From: an uncultured Bacteroidota bacterium
GTDB taxonomy: Bacteria; Bacteroidota; Bacteroidia; Bacteroidales; SZUA-534
Length of the DNA: 30,668 bases
Direction of reading: 5' to 3'
NCBI GenBank assembly: GCA_937885735.1
Contig: CALABN010000277.1
Coordinates: 1-30,668, forward strand
Shown here: piece after piece, positions 7,381 through 16,514 of the stretch
How positions within the stretch are numbered: the first letter of the stretch is position 1
Layout: the number at the start of each line of letters is the position of its first letter
The notes under the pieces: generated by a model
Databases searched by the model: none
What the model saw: the letters and a program-made list of their open reading frames with translations, nothing else
What the model was told of the DNA's origin: nothing
Program-made: the position numbers and the translations under genes

Positions 7381-7728
7381 ATGAAGATAGCAGTTCCCAC
7401 TCGCGACGGTGTTGTTGATGACCATTTCGGACATTGCAAGGAGTACACCGTGTTTTCAGTAACCGACAGCCAAATAACAGGTTTGGAAACCGTTCCATCG
7501 CCCGAAGGTTGCGGATGCAAGAGCAATATAGCCTTCACATTGCGCCAAATGGGCGTGAATGTAATGCTTGCCGGCAATATGGGCGACGGCGCGCTTAACG
7601 TCCTGAACGCGCAAAACATTATGGTAATACGCGGTTGCTCAGGCAATGTGAAAGATGTTGCCGAAGCGTATCTGAACGGCACGCTCGAAGATTCTGGAAT
7701 TGGGTGCAACCACCACGAGTGCCATTGA
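7381..7728 (+). CDS. NifX/NafY-like dinitrogenase iron-molybdenum cofactor family protein
   Basis: A 115-residue small alpha/beta protein of the family that carries or inserts iron-sulphur or FeMo-cofactor type clusters (Pfam family Nitro_FeMo-Co, which includes NifX, NafY and the C-terminus of NifB). The N-terminal MKIAVPTRDGVVDDHFGHC has the family's DDHFGxC signature at about residues 14-19. GCGCKSN and the RGCSGN loop supply further Cys residues. The tail GIGCNHHECH is rich in Cys and His and probably binds metal. No nif genes are nearby, so a role in nitrogen fixation is unlikely. Stand-alone members in anaerobes are of unknown purpose. The gene has a good promoter at 7142-7172 and a long leader. 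Confidence 0.88.
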   Translation: MKIAVPTRDGVVDDHFGHCKEYTVFSVTDSQITGLETVPSPEGCGCKSNIAFTLRQMGVNVMLAGNMGDGALNVLNAQNIMVIRGCSGNVKDVAEAYLNGTLEDSGIGCNHHECH

Positions 7729-8044
7729 TGTAAATTAATCTGCAAAGTTCCGCCAACTACCAGAACACAAAAGCCTACCTTTAATATATCTTCCAAAAAA
7801 AACAGTTCTCACAAACAATCCGACTGTATCAAAAAAAATACAACCAATCGAATTTATATAAATGTTGTTTTGCCAGCTTCTAACACCAATCCTACTCATA
7901 ACATCTTTAAGCCTTGCTATTATTAAATATAATTAACATAGATATTTAGCCTTGTTCCCATAAATCACCCGACATAACTGTCATCTCAAAATTTCCTTCC
8001 CTTTTAAGCACGTTTATAATCATTCCTATCAAAAATACACTTAT

Positions 8045-8076
8045 CTTTAAAATCTGGTTTCAAGAGATTTTTAAAG
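8045..8076 (+). repeat. Inverted repeat upstream of the PKD gene promoter
   Basis: CTTTAAAATCT (8045-8055) and AGATTTTTAAAG (8065-8076) pair over 11 bases with one bulged T around the loop GGTTTCAAG. It sits about 30 bases upstream of the -7 element, where an activator or repressor might bind. No T-run follows, so it is not a typical terminator. Confidence 0.4.
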
Positions 8077-8106
8077 CTCAAAAAGGGTAATCACCTTATT
8101 TTTGTT

Positions 8107-8114
8107 TATGTTTG
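8107..8114 (+). promoter_or_regulatory. Candidate -7 element of the PKD-O-antigen ligase operon
   Basis: TATGTTTG matches TAnnTTTG. It would give a leader of about 20 bases to ATG 8140. No -33 TTG was seen at the usual distance. Confidence 0.4.
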
Positions 8115-8139
8115 TACAATCTTGATACATAAATAAAGG

Positions 8140-8952
8140 ATGAAGCGCGTTTCTATCTTATTAATGGCTATAGTGTTGGGCTATACAGCGTCGGCACAGT
8201 CACAATACAACATTTCCGCTGGTTCGGGCAAACAGTGCGTGGGCGAAGAAATAACGTTCAGCCACGACCTGCCTAACGGATACGACACTTTCAACTGGGA
8301 CCTGGGCGACGGCACAACCTCAACCGAATCAACTGTAAAGCATCAGTATGCAGAAGCAGGAACCTATGACATTGTATTGAATTCAAGCCGTGGTGGCGAA
8401 GGTATAAAACTCACATTGTCAGTAACTATCAATGCCTTACCTGAAGTTGACTTTAAAATAGACACCACTGCTCAACGAAAAGTATTTATATTCAAAGCAG
8501 AATCAAACGTATCATCTTACAAATACAAGTGGGATTTTGGAGATGACAAACCTGATACCACAGGATTAGAGGTAGTGCACAAATACGAAGCACCTGGTAC
8601 ATATGAAGTAAAACTAATTACATCTGATGAAAAGGGTTGTAGTAGTACAGCAACTCTTGAAACTACAGTAAAACCTGACAATAAAGTTCCAAACGTATTT
8701 ACTCCAAATGGCGACGGCCAAAACGACTTCTTTATGATTACCGCCACCAACGGTTCCAAACTCAAACTTGAGGTGTTCAACCGCTGGGGTTACAAGATTT
8801 TCAGCCGTACGGGCACTGAAAACATTGTATGGGACGGTTACAATCCACAAGGCACATTGGTTTCCCCTGGAACGTATTTTTACACCATAACCGTTGAAGA
8901 AGGCTCAACCGACTACGACCCGCTGAATGGCTACATAACTGTCTACTATTAG
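8140..8952 (+). CDS. PKD-domain protein with gliding-motility type (type B) T9SS C-terminal domain
   Basis: A 270-residue exported protein. Residues 1-20 are a signal peptide ending TASAQ. Two PKD domains follow (about 25-97 and 100-178), each with the family's WD(L/F)GD motif (FNWDLGDGTTS; YKWDFGDDK) and a (Y/E)(A/P)GTY turn. The C-terminal 85 residues begin VPNVFTPNGDGQNDFF at 183 and continue with EVFNRWGYKIF, VWDGYNPQG and GTYFYTITV. This is the gliding-motility-associated (type B) sorting domain recognised by the type IX secretion system. The product is therefore probably placed on the cell surface. PKD domains mediate protein or glycan contacts; the partner is unknown. The O-antigen ligase-like gene follows after 12 bases and is probably co-transcribed. 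Confidence 0.92.
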   Translation: MKRVSILLMAIVLGYTASAQSQYNISAGSGKQCVGEEITFSHDLPNGYDTFNWDLGDGTTSTESTVKHQYAEAGTYDIVLNSSRGGEGIKLTLSVTINALPEVDFKIDTTAQRKVFIFKAESNVSSYKYKWDFGDDKPDTTGLEVVHKYEAPGTYEVKLITSDEKGCSSTATLETTVKPDNKVPNVFTPNGDGQNDFFMITATNGSKLKLEVFNRWGYKIFSRTGTENIVWDGYNPQGTLVSPGTYFYTITVEEGSTDYDPLNGYITVYY

Positions 8953-8964
8953 CAGTCTGCTCTT

Positions 8965-10593
8965 ATGCTGAAATTGCTCTACACACGTTTTTTTGACACA
9001 AGGAACATAGAGTTTTGGGCAATAGTGCTACTCTGTATTACCGCTGTGGGCTTGCCACTGTCGGCCTGCTTTATGAGTATCGGGACCATTGGACTGGCTG
9101 TACTTTTCACCATTAGCGGACATTGGGACTACAAAATCAAAAACCTGAAGAAGAACATTCCGATGTTGCTGATAACAGGCTTGCCTCTGATAAGCCTGTT
9201 ATGGTTTGCAAACACCAGTAACTTCAAGTATGCCCTTCACGACATAAACATCAAGCACGTTTTGCTTGTGCTTCCGCTGGCAGTTGGTTCCGTAAGGTTG
9301 ACACGCAAACAGATTTTCCTGATTCTTCAAGTGTTTGTATTGGCCACCATTATCAGTTCACTGGCAAGTCTTGGAATCTATCTAGGCATATATGTGCCCA
9401 AAAAAGCCATACTTAACATTCGCGACATCACCATAATTCCACATATCCGTTTCGGCCTTATGTGCGTAATGTCAGTTTGCATCATTGCATACAAGCTGTA
9501 CGAAGACTTCCGCAACAACCACCCGATAAAGAATGTAGTTATGGTGGCATCTGCGCTGTGGCTAATATATTTCACCATTCTCTTGCAAACAGTGACAAGT
9601 TGGATTGTGATGTTTGTGCTTCTATGCGCTTATCCTATCATATATCATAAACGGTTAGGCAAACACGCAGGCATAATCTATATCGCCGTCGTTACAACCA
9701 TTATCGCCACATCGGTCCTGTTTGTGCTTAAGGTTCATTCCGACTTTCATACCATAAAGGATTATGGCAAGCCTTTCGATTCAGTTACGTTGTCAGGCAA
9801 CCCCTACACGTCAGACACCACAAGCACCTTGATTGAAAATGGTTACTACGTGAACAGATTCATATGCAAGAAGGAACTTGTCCAAACTTGGGATTCTGTA
9901 AGCAGTATTCCGTATTCTGGCACTGACGAACGAGGGCACTCTATTGGCGCCACAATTATCAGATTTCTTTCTTCGAAAGGATATACAAAAGACCGTGAAG
10001 GTGTTTTGGCTCTTACTGCCAATGAGATTAAGGCCATTGAACACGGCTGTGGTAGCTGTGTCTTCCTGGAACGCTCAAGCGCATACAAGCGAGTTTATGA
10101 AATTATTTGGGAAATAGACCGTTATACAAAATACGGCGACCCTAACGGAAAATCAATATGTATGAGGATTGAATTTTGGAAAGCTAGTAGGCACATCATC
10201 AAGGAACACTTTTGGTTTGGCATCGGCACTGGCGATTTCCGCGATGAATTCAGAACCGCCTATGATGAAATAAATTCCGCTCTTTCAAATGATTATCGGA
10301 ACTTGGCCATTTGTAACCAATACCTCACATTCCTTATTTCGTTTGGCATTTTCGGATTTATGGCAAGCATATTCTTTCTTATTGTTCCTTTTGCCAAGGC
10401 AAAAAGGCGTGGATTTTTGCTCATATCGTTCTTCATACTTATAATGACAAGTATGATAAGTGAAAACACGCTCGACTCACAGGCCGGAGTGTTGCTGTTT
10501 GCCTTCTTCTACACGTTGTTGCTTAAGGCTGACAATTCTGCCGAACTCAAGAGTTTCTATCTCGACGAGGAAACCCCGCAGACTCAATCTTAA
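8965..10593 (+). CDS. O-antigen ligase / polymerase-like membrane protein
   Basis: A 542-residue inner-membrane protein. Hydrophobic segments fill residues 15-250 and again about 450-530. Between them, about 255-430, is a long hydrophilic periplasmic loop. The loop ends with MRIEFWKASRHIIKEHFWFGIGTGDFRDEF, the R.xFWK...HPLFGxGTGD type signature of the Wzy_C/WaaL family in Bacteroidota. Family members transfer or polymerise lipid-linked glycan chains at the periplasmic face. I cannot tell ligase from polymerase. It follows a T9SS cargo gene by 12 bases. Since some type IX cargo is linked to lipopolysaccharide, the pairing is suggestive but unproven. The stop codon lies two bases from that of convergent sbcC, with no terminator between. 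Confidence 0.85.
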   Translation: MLKLLYTRFFDTRNIEFWAIVLLCITAVGLPLSACFMSIGTIGLAVLFTISGHWDYKIKNLKKNIPMLLITGLPLISLLWFANTSNFKYALHDINIKHVLLVLPLAVGSVRLTRKQIFLILQVFVLATIISSLASLGIYLGIYVPKKAILNIRDITIIPHIRFGLMCVMSVCIIAYKLYEDFRNNHPIKNVVMVASALWLIYFTILLQTVTSWIVMFVLLCAYPIIYHKRLGKHAGIIYIAVVTTIIATSVLFVLKVHSDFHTIKDYGKPFDSVTLSGNPYTSDTTSTLIENGYYVNRFICKKELVQTWDSVSSIPYSGTDERGHSIGATIIRFLSSKGYTKDREGVLALTANEIKAIEHGCGSCVFLERSSAYKRVYEIIWEIDRYTKYGDPNGKSICMRIEFWKASRHIIKEHFWFGIGTGDFRDEFRTAYDEINSALSNDYRNLAICNQYLTFLISFGIFGFMASIFFLIVPFAKAKRRGFLLISFFILIMTSMISENTLDSQAGVLLFAFFYTLLLKADNSAELKSFYLDEETPQTQS

Positions 10594-10595
10594 AT

Positions 10596-13500
10596 TCAGT
10601 CCCTCACCAGGCTTATGGAACCGGTGTTGTTTCCAGTGCGCTCTACGCATATCTTGGTGGGAATGCGCTCGTAAAGAGCATCTACGTGGCTAATGATGCC
10701 AACTTTGCGATTGCCTATCTCACGCAAATGTTCAAGTGTATTCATCACGGTTTCCAATGTATTGCTGTCAAGTGTGCCAAATCCTTCATCAATGAAGAGC
10801 ATATCGGTTGTGAATCCGTTGCTGTTAAGGTTTGACAGTCCCAATGCCAAGGCAAGCGACACCACAAAACTTTCGCCACCCGACATAAGGTCGACAGGAC
10901 GCATCTTGCCACCAAAATACATATCTCTAACAAGTATCACCAAAGAGTTGTTCTGGCAATCGAGCACGTATCGGTTCGACAATTGGGAAAGATAGTAATT
11001 GGCCTTGGCGAGCAGTTCCTTCAAGATGAAGCTTTGCGCTATGGTGCGGAATTTCTTGCCTTCCTTGTCGCCGAACAAATTATCAAGATTGTCCCAATTC
11101 TTGAAATCTTCCTCGAGTTTTTGGATAATCTTATCCTTGTCCGCCCGTAGTCTGAAATTTTCACTATTGGTTTTCAGCTTGTTGTCAATCTCGCCGATAC
11201 GCTTGTTGCTGTCGCTTATGCGCGTTTCACATTCGGCAATGCAAGATGCTATTTCAGTGTAGTCTTTCTCTATTTTGGGTTTCAATTTCAAATGCTTTTC
11301 AAGCAAATCGTTGGATAATTTCAATGCGCCAGAGGCTTCAACAATGGCATTGTCAATCTGCGTGACATACGACTCGGCATTGGCAATCTGGGTATCGTCC
11401 ATTTGGGCAAGTTCGGTAAGCCTGCCATAGCTGATGCCTGTCTTTTCCAAAAAGGCATTTACATTCTGTATTTCCTTGTTTTTCTGTTCGTTGCTTTGGT
11501 TGATGCAAGTAAAAAGCTTACTGCCTTCCGAAAAAATAAAAGTCCAGTTATAGTCCAATTTATCCATATGCGCAGGGACTGTTCCTGGCTTCCAATCGGC
11601 AAACATTTCTTCAACCTCTTTTCTAACATCTGCGCTTTGCCTTATTGCCGATTCCTCGTTTTGTATCTGTGATGCAAGTTCAATCTTACATCGGCATTTG
11701 TCGGCATATTCCTTTGCCTCTGCCTGCAAACGGCCTATGGTGGATTCAATGTTGTCCGACCAGCCGGCATACGTTATCTTGGACGACACTGAATTCAATG
11801 CGTCGTTGGCTTTTTGCCGGCTTTGCCTGCAGTTTTCCTTCAGATTGTTTATTTCGGCCTTGAATTTGCCTGTCTTTTCGTTGTTTTCCGATAACAATCT
11901 GCTTTGCTTTTCTGCTTCGTTGACAACATTGTCCTTGTCGGCATTCAAGGACTTTATCGCGTCAAGCAAGACATTGCCGTCATTGATCCTTTGCTCAAAT
12001 TCCGACTTCAGTTTTTGGCATTTTTCCTTCAACGACAAAGGGTTGTCGTCAATGTCGAAATTTAATGCGGAACAGGCACTTTCAAAAGCTTTTTGGCATT
12101 TATCAAGAGATGACTTACACTGCAATTCGTCTTGTTCAGATTTTTGCAACTGCATTTCCTGGGCCTTTATTTCAGTCACTACAGAATTATTCTCTTTGTC
12201 AATGTCTTCCGCGTTTTTTTTCTTGCTGTCAAGGTCGTCAAGCAGAGGTCGCAAAGCATTTTCAAGCGATTCGTCGGACTCAAGGTCAACTATTTTCTGT
12301 CCGCAAACCGGGCATTTGTCGCCAACGCGAAGTTCGGCACGCAACGATTTTGCATAGTCGCCAACGCTTAACTTCATTGAATTGTACAGTTCTTCCGAAT
12401 CCTTTGTCGCCTTGGTTGCAATTTCAAGCTGTTCAGACAACAGCAATTGACGTTTTTTGTTGGCGGAAATGTCGTTTTTCAGTTTGCCGATGCTGGCTTG
12501 GGAATCGGCATATTTCCTTTTAGACTCTTCGTATGCGTCAATGCTTGTAATAGCGTTGTTTATGGCAATTTGCCGAGTCTGCAGATTGGCATAGCCGATG
12601 CTGTCGTACTCTTTTTGCTTGCCGTCAATCAGCGACTGCAATTGTTTTTTTTGGGCGACTAACTGTTCCAATCTGTCATTCAGTTCGCGTCCTTTTGATT
12701 CAAGGACAGGCAGTTCATTTTCCTTTTCTTCCGCGTTTTTTTGAGTAGAAATGGCTTCATTGTTTTCCTTGATGAAATTCTGTAATTGCGCAATTATGGC
12801 CTGGCTGTTTTCGAACATTACGGCATTCACACTTTGTCTGGCCGTAAAACTTTCTATTTCAGCATACTGACGTTTCTTTTCTGCAATTTCGCCTGCCCGA
12901 TAGAGGTCGCCTTCCGTCAATCGCATATATGAATCGTAATATTTCTCGCGCTTTCGCTGATTTGTCTGCTGTTCAATGGTTAATTCTTCAATTCTTGCAA
13001 GCGATTGACGTGCTGTTTCAGAGTTTCTGAAGTCGTTGACAAGTTTCTTGCTGTCAATATATTGCGAACCTTGTTTAAAATTATTGTTGGTGTCGAGTTT
13101 CTGCTTGTTGTCCTTGACAGATTCGTCAAGTTCCGCCTTTTGTTCCAGCCACTTCTTCTGATTGCCAAATTCAACCTTTTGGGTATCCAGCTGTCCGATT
13201 TCAGAAATCAGCCGGTTTCTTTCCTCGACAAGCGAGTCCAATTCATCTTGCGACAATACCGTCAAATACTCAAGTTCCTTTTTCAAGCCGTTGATTTCAT
13301 CTTCCTTCGCTTTCGCCCTATAATATATTTCACTGCCGATGCGCGTGTATATTTCCGTTCCTGTAACCTTTTCAAGAATAATGGTCTTGTCCTTGATTTC
13401 GCTTTTCAGGAATTTAGTGAACTCACCTTGCGCCAACATAGTTGTACGGCAAAACTGTTCATAATCGAGCCCCACAGCGCGTAATATGGTTGCCTTTATT

Positions 13501-13934
13501 TCATTGTCCTTCTCATACTTGTCTTGTTCCGATGCAATTGACCATTCAACGTTTTTCAGTGTCCCGTTTTTTGTTTTGCCGAACTCAAGGCGCGCCGTAT
13601 AATCTTTCGAATCGTTGCCAAGGAATGTAAGTTCCACAAAACCTTCATTTGAACCTCGGCGCAGGTATTGACGAATGTCGGTTATGCTGATTTCGGTTGC
13701 GTCCTTTCCCGTACGCAAGTCATCGTCAAGGTATTTGTCGCCTTTCGACTGCTTGATGCGTGGCGTGGTCTTGTAAAGCGCAAGGCAAATAGAGTCGAGA
13801 ATGGTGGTCTTTCCCGAGCCGGTCTCGCCATAAATCAAGAACAGCGACTCATTTTCGAGAATCGGGTCCTCAAAATTGATTGTTGCATATTCTATTGATG
13901 CTATATTCTTTATTTCGAGTGTCTTGAATCTCAT
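10596..13934 (-). CDS. sbcC: SbcC, ATPase subunit of the SbcCD nuclease
   Basis: A 1112-residue Rad50-like SMC-type ATPase. Walker A is at residues 36-44 (GETGSGKTT). Long heptad-rich coiled coils run from about 190 to 920 and are broken in the middle by the zinc hook CPVC (541-544), where two molecules dimerise. The signature LMSGGESF lies near 1015 and Walker B LFIDEGFGTLD near 1045. With SbcD it forms a complex that cleaves DNA hairpins and processes double-strand break ends. The length is near that of E. coli SbcC (1048). The start ATG 13934 lies 12 bases after the end of sbcD, so the two are one operon. Translation of the two is likely close-coupled. Confidence 0.96.
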   Translation of the reverse strand: MRFKTLEIKNIASIEYATINFEDPILENESLFLIYGETGSGKTTILDSICLALYKTTPRIKQSKGDKYLDDDLRTGKDATEISITDIRQYLRRGSNEGFVELTFLGNDSKDYTARLEFGKTKNGTLKNVEWSIASEQDKYEKDNEIKATILRAVGLDYEQFCRTTMLAQGEFTKFLKSEIKDKTIILEKVTGTEIYTRIGSEIYYRAKAKEDEINGLKKELEYLTVLSQDELDSLVEERNRLISEIGQLDTQKVEFGNQKKWLEQKAELDESVKDNKQKLDTNNNFKQGSQYIDSKKLVNDFRNSETARQSLARIEELTIEQQTNQRKREKYYDSYMRLTEGDLYRAGEIAEKKRQYAEIESFTARQSVNAVMFENSQAIIAQLQNFIKENNEAISTQKNAEEKENELPVLESKGRELNDRLEQLVAQKKQLQSLIDGKQKEYDSIGYANLQTRQIAINNAITSIDAYEESKRKYADSQASIGKLKNDISANKKRQLLLSEQLEIATKATKDSEELYNSMKLSVGDYAKSLRAELRVGDKCPVCGQKIVDLESDESLENALRPLLDDLDSKKKNAEDIDKENNSVVTEIKAQEMQLQKSEQDELQCKSSLDKCQKAFESACSALNFDIDDNPLSLKEKCQKLKSEFEQRINDGNVLLDAIKSLNADKDNVVNEAEKQSRLLSENNEKTGKFKAEINNLKENCRQSRQKANDALNSVSSKITYAGWSDNIESTIGRLQAEAKEYADKCRCKIELASQIQNEESAIRQSADVRKEVEEMFADWKPGTVPAHMDKLDYNWTFIFSEGSKLFTCINQSNEQKNKEIQNVNAFLEKTGISYGRLTELAQMDDTQIANAESYVTQIDNAIVEASGALKLSNDLLEKHLKLKPKIEKDYTEIASCIAECETRISDSNKRIGEIDNKLKTNSENFRLRADKDKIIQKLEEDFKNWDNLDNLFGDKEGKKFRTIAQSFILKELLAKANYYLSQLSNRYVLDCQNNSLVILVRDMYFGGKMRPVDLMSGGESFVVSLALALGLSNLNSNGFTTDMLFIDEGFGTLDSNTLETVMNTLEHLREIGNRKVGIISHVDALYERIPTKICVERTGNNTGSISLVRD

Positions 13935-13946
13935 TACCTAAATAAT

Positions 13947-15113
13947 TTATTCAGATGACTTGACAGACTTTATTATTTCCGACAGAAGATTCGCCACTGA
14001 TTGGTCCATTTCCTGTCCATATGTTTCGCGGTAATAAATACTTGCAATATCGAACGGGTCTGTCTGCTTGATTTCCTGCGTATTGAATTGCTGATGACAA
14101 GCCTCGGCCACAGATTCCTGCCGTGTGGTGCGTATATAGCAGAACCTGATGCCTTCCTTTGCCGACATCACTTTATGTATTTCGCTCTCTGCATTGCTTG
14201 GCGCAAAATCCTTGACCATCACGTTTAGCCTGACATAACCTGACTTTTCAGGCACAAAATCGCACAAAGCCTGAAGCGCCGTATCAAATGGCTGTGGCGT
14301 GTCGGGAACCGTGTAGAAGTTGAGCAGGCGTTCAATATGTGCCTCGCGTATCACAGGCTGGATTCCGTGTGCATCAATTTCAACAACGGAAACCGAGTGG
14401 GGAAAACTCTCGTCGAAGTTGACTTGAATGGGGCTTCCGCTATAGCGGGCCCGTCCCTGGCTGTTTTTCAGCGTTTGCGGACAATGAATGTGGCCTAACG
14501 CCAAATAGTCGTAGAACGAGCCAAAGCGGTCGAGCCGTTCGCACTCTATTCCGCCCGTTATGCGGACATCGTGGCCCGTAAGGTTGGACCCTGATACGGT
14601 GAGATGCGCCATCAACACCACAGGCAGATTGTCGGTGTTTCTCTCGCCAATGGCATCACGCAACTGGTCGAAAATGTCGAGGTTGTTGCTGTAAATGTGT
14701 GGCACGGCCAAAACAAAGCCTTTGCCTGGAATTTCCACAATATTCCTGTCGAGAAGGAAAAGATTGTTTTCGCTGTCGCGAGTCACCCCGCCAATAATCT
14801 TGACATTGGCCAGTTTCCACACCTCGCTTGTCGATTCAAGACGGGCGCAACTGTCGTGATTGCCGGCCGTAATCACAATCACCATATCAGGATAGGCGTT
14901 GTGAATGCGTAACAAATTGTCGGTAAAGAATTTGACAGTGGTGTTTGAAGGAGTGGCAGTATGGTAAACGTCGCCACTTACCACAAGTGCATCGGGCTTT
15001 TCTTCCTTCACTATCTTGCACAACTGATTGAAGAAATGGGAATGTTCCTCAAATCGCTCATATTGGAAAAAGTCTTGTCCCAAATGCCAATCGGCTGTGT
15101 GTATTATTTTCAT
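13947..15113 (-). CDS. sbcD: SbcD, nuclease subunit of the SbcCD complex
   Basis: A Mre11-like calcineurin-type phosphoesterase of 388 residues. The metal-binding motifs appear in order: HTADWHLGQ near the N-terminus, VVSGDVYHT, TAGNHDS and ALGHIH, followed by the C-terminal capping region that contacts SbcC. The frame is open to a TTG at 15119, but ATG 15113 (MKIIHTADWH) fits the family's N-terminus, so I use it. It acts as a 3'-5' exonuclease and hairpin endonuclease controlled by the SbcC ATPase. The gene lies downstream of recA on the same strand, separated by recA's terminator, so it may need its own promoter; none was recognised in the short gap. Confidence 0.95.
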   Translation of the reverse strand: MKIIHTADWHLGQDFFQYERFEEHSHFFNQLCKIVKEEKPDALVVSGDVYHTATPSNTTVKFFTDNLLRIHNAYPDMVIVITAGNHDSCARLESTSEVWKLANVKIIGGVTRDSENNLFLLDRNIVEIPGKGFVLAVPHIYSNNLDIFDQLRDAIGERNTDNLPVVLMAHLTVSGSNLTGHDVRITGGIECERLDRFGSFYDYLALGHIHCPQTLKNSQGRARYSGSPIQVNFDESFPHSVSVVEIDAHGIQPVIREAHIERLLNFYTVPDTPQPFDTALQALCDFVPEKSGYVRLNVMVKDFAPSNAESEIHKVMSAKEGIRFCYIRTTRQESVAEACHQQFNTQEIKQTDPFDIASIYYRETYGQEMDQSVANLLSEIIKSVKSSE

Positions 15114-15160
15114 AATCAAATACTATACGAATGATTATGTAAAGAATTTGTTTATGTACG

Positions 15161-15196
15161 GAAAAAGAAGGCGGTTCAATGGAACCGCCCTTTTTC
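15161..15196 (-). terminator. Terminator of recA
   Basis: A perfect 8-bp GC-rich stem (15170-15177 with 15182-15189) has loop AATG. On the minus strand it is followed by a T-rich run (complement of GAAAAAGAA), and on the plus strand by TTTTT, so it could work in both directions. It lies between recA and sbcD. Confidence 0.85.
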
Positions 15197-15213
15197 ATTT
15201 ATAAATATAATTT

Positions 15214-16281
15214 TTAATCGTCTTCAGCCTCGCTGTCAGCCGACGACTCAAGTATTGGCGCGTCGGATTTCGACATCACTTCCATAATCTTGGCCTCTAT
15301 TTCATTGGCCAGTTCCTGATTGTCAATCATCATCTGGCGCACGTAGTCGCGACCTTGGCCCAACTTGGTGTCGCCATAACTGAACCACGAACCCGATTTC
15401 TTGATAATGTTCAGTTCAACAGCCATATCAACCAGTTCACCCGACTTGCAGATGCCTTCGCCGTACATAATGTCGAATTCTGCCTTGCGGAAAGGAGCGG
15501 CCAGTTTGTTCTTCACAATCTTAACCTTTACGTGGTTGCCTATCGACTCTTCACCGTCCTTGAGTTGCGTGGTTCGGCGAATGTCGATTCGGATTGATGC
15601 ATAGAACTTCAGTGCGTTGCCACCTGTTGTTGTTTCAGGATTGCCGAACATAACGCCAATCTTCTCGCGCAATTGGTTGATGAAGATACAGCAAGTATTA
15701 GTCTTGTTGATATTTGCAGTGAGTTTGCGAAGAGCCTGTGACATCAGACGGGCCTGAAGTCCCATCTTTGAATCGCCCATTTCGCCTTCAATTTCAGCCT
15801 TTGGGGTAAGGGCGGCTACAGAGTCAATTACAATAATGTCAATGGCACCCGAACGGATAAGGTGGTCGGCTATTTCAAGCGCCTGCTCGCCGTTGTCAGG
15901 CTGTGAGATAAGCAAGTCGTTGATATTGACACCCAACTTCTCGGCATAGAAACGGTCGAATGCGTGTTCAGCGTCGATAAAGGCGGCGATGCCACCGTTC
16001 TTCTGCGCTTCGGCAATGGCGTGAATGGCCAATGTTGTCTTACCAGACGATTCTGGACCGTATATCTCAATGACACGTCCACGAGGATAACCACCGATTC
16101 CCAAAGCCAAATCGAGGCTTATGGAGCCTGATGAAATAACTGGGACATTCTCAATTGCGTGGTCGCCCATACGCATAATTGAACCCTTGCCAAAATTCTT
16201 CTCAATCTTGTCGATTGTCAATTGCAAAGCCTTTAGTTTCTCGGCATTTGCATTGCTGACGCCTGCTTGTTCTTTTGCCAT
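15214..16281 (-). CDS. recA: Recombinase RecA
   Basis: A 355-residue recombinase that forms filaments on single-stranded DNA and drives strand exchange in recombinational repair. Walker A is GPESSGKTT (75-83). Also visible are the FIDAEHAFD stretch, [10 protein letters not shown] (Walker B), the L1 loop region around [44 protein letters not shown] (L2) and the [12 protein letters not shown] region, here [19 protein letters not shown]. The C-terminus ends in an acidic tail (SADSEAEDD), as in other RecA proteins. No LexA-type operator was recognised upstream; many Bacteroidota lack LexA. It heads a repair cluster with sbcD and sbcC behind it. Confidence 0.98.
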   Translation of the reverse strand: MAKEQAGVSNANAEKLKALQLTIDKIEKNFGKGSIMRMGDHAIENVPVISSGSISLDLALGIGGYPRGRVIEIYGPESSGKTTLAIHAIAEAQKNGGIAAFIDAEHAFDRFYAEKLGVNINDLLISQPDNGEQALEIADHLIRSGAIDIIVIDSVAALTPKAEIEGEMGDSKMGLQARLMSQALRKLTANINKTNTCCIFINQLREKIGVMFGNPETTTGGNALKFYASIRIDIRRTTQLKDGEESIGNHVKVKIVKNKLAAPFRKAEFDIMYGEGICKSGELVDMAVELNIIKKSGSWFSYGDTKLGQGRDYVRQMMIDNQELANEIEAKIMEVMSKSDAPILESSADSEAEDD

Positions 16282-16514
16282 TTTATGTGTCTTTTATTAT
16301 TGTTTTCGGAATGGCTAAAGGTAGTTATTTTTGATTATTGCCACACATTTGTTAATAAAAAGACTCGCTGGTTTTGGATAAAAGCATCTATACACAAACC
16401 ATTGTATATTGGCACAACCTGTTTTTTATTTAGAATTTTTATTTATAACTTTATCTAATATTTGTTGCGTAAGCCGAAAAGCACACAGAGTAGGCATTAT
16501 TTAAACTATTTGTT

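Larger units (their letters stand above)
7729..8139. other. 411-base intergenic stretch, C-rich on the plus strand
   Basis: No gene or terminator was found. The plus strand is strikingly C-rich and G-poor: a hand count of 7861-8040 gives 44 C and 13 G. An 11-bp inverted repeat with one bulge lies at 8045-8076 and a -7 element at 8107-8114, so the right end is the promoter region of the PKD gene. Confidence 0.6.

Noticed and set aside
11698..12357. A 219-codon plus-strand frame rich in Ser, Phe and Leu opposite sbcC.
   Set aside because: It is the complement of the sbcC coiled coil, not a separate gene.
13935..16281. A LexA/SOS box before recA or sbcD.
   Set aside because: No convincing dyad was seen; many Bacteroidota lack LexA.
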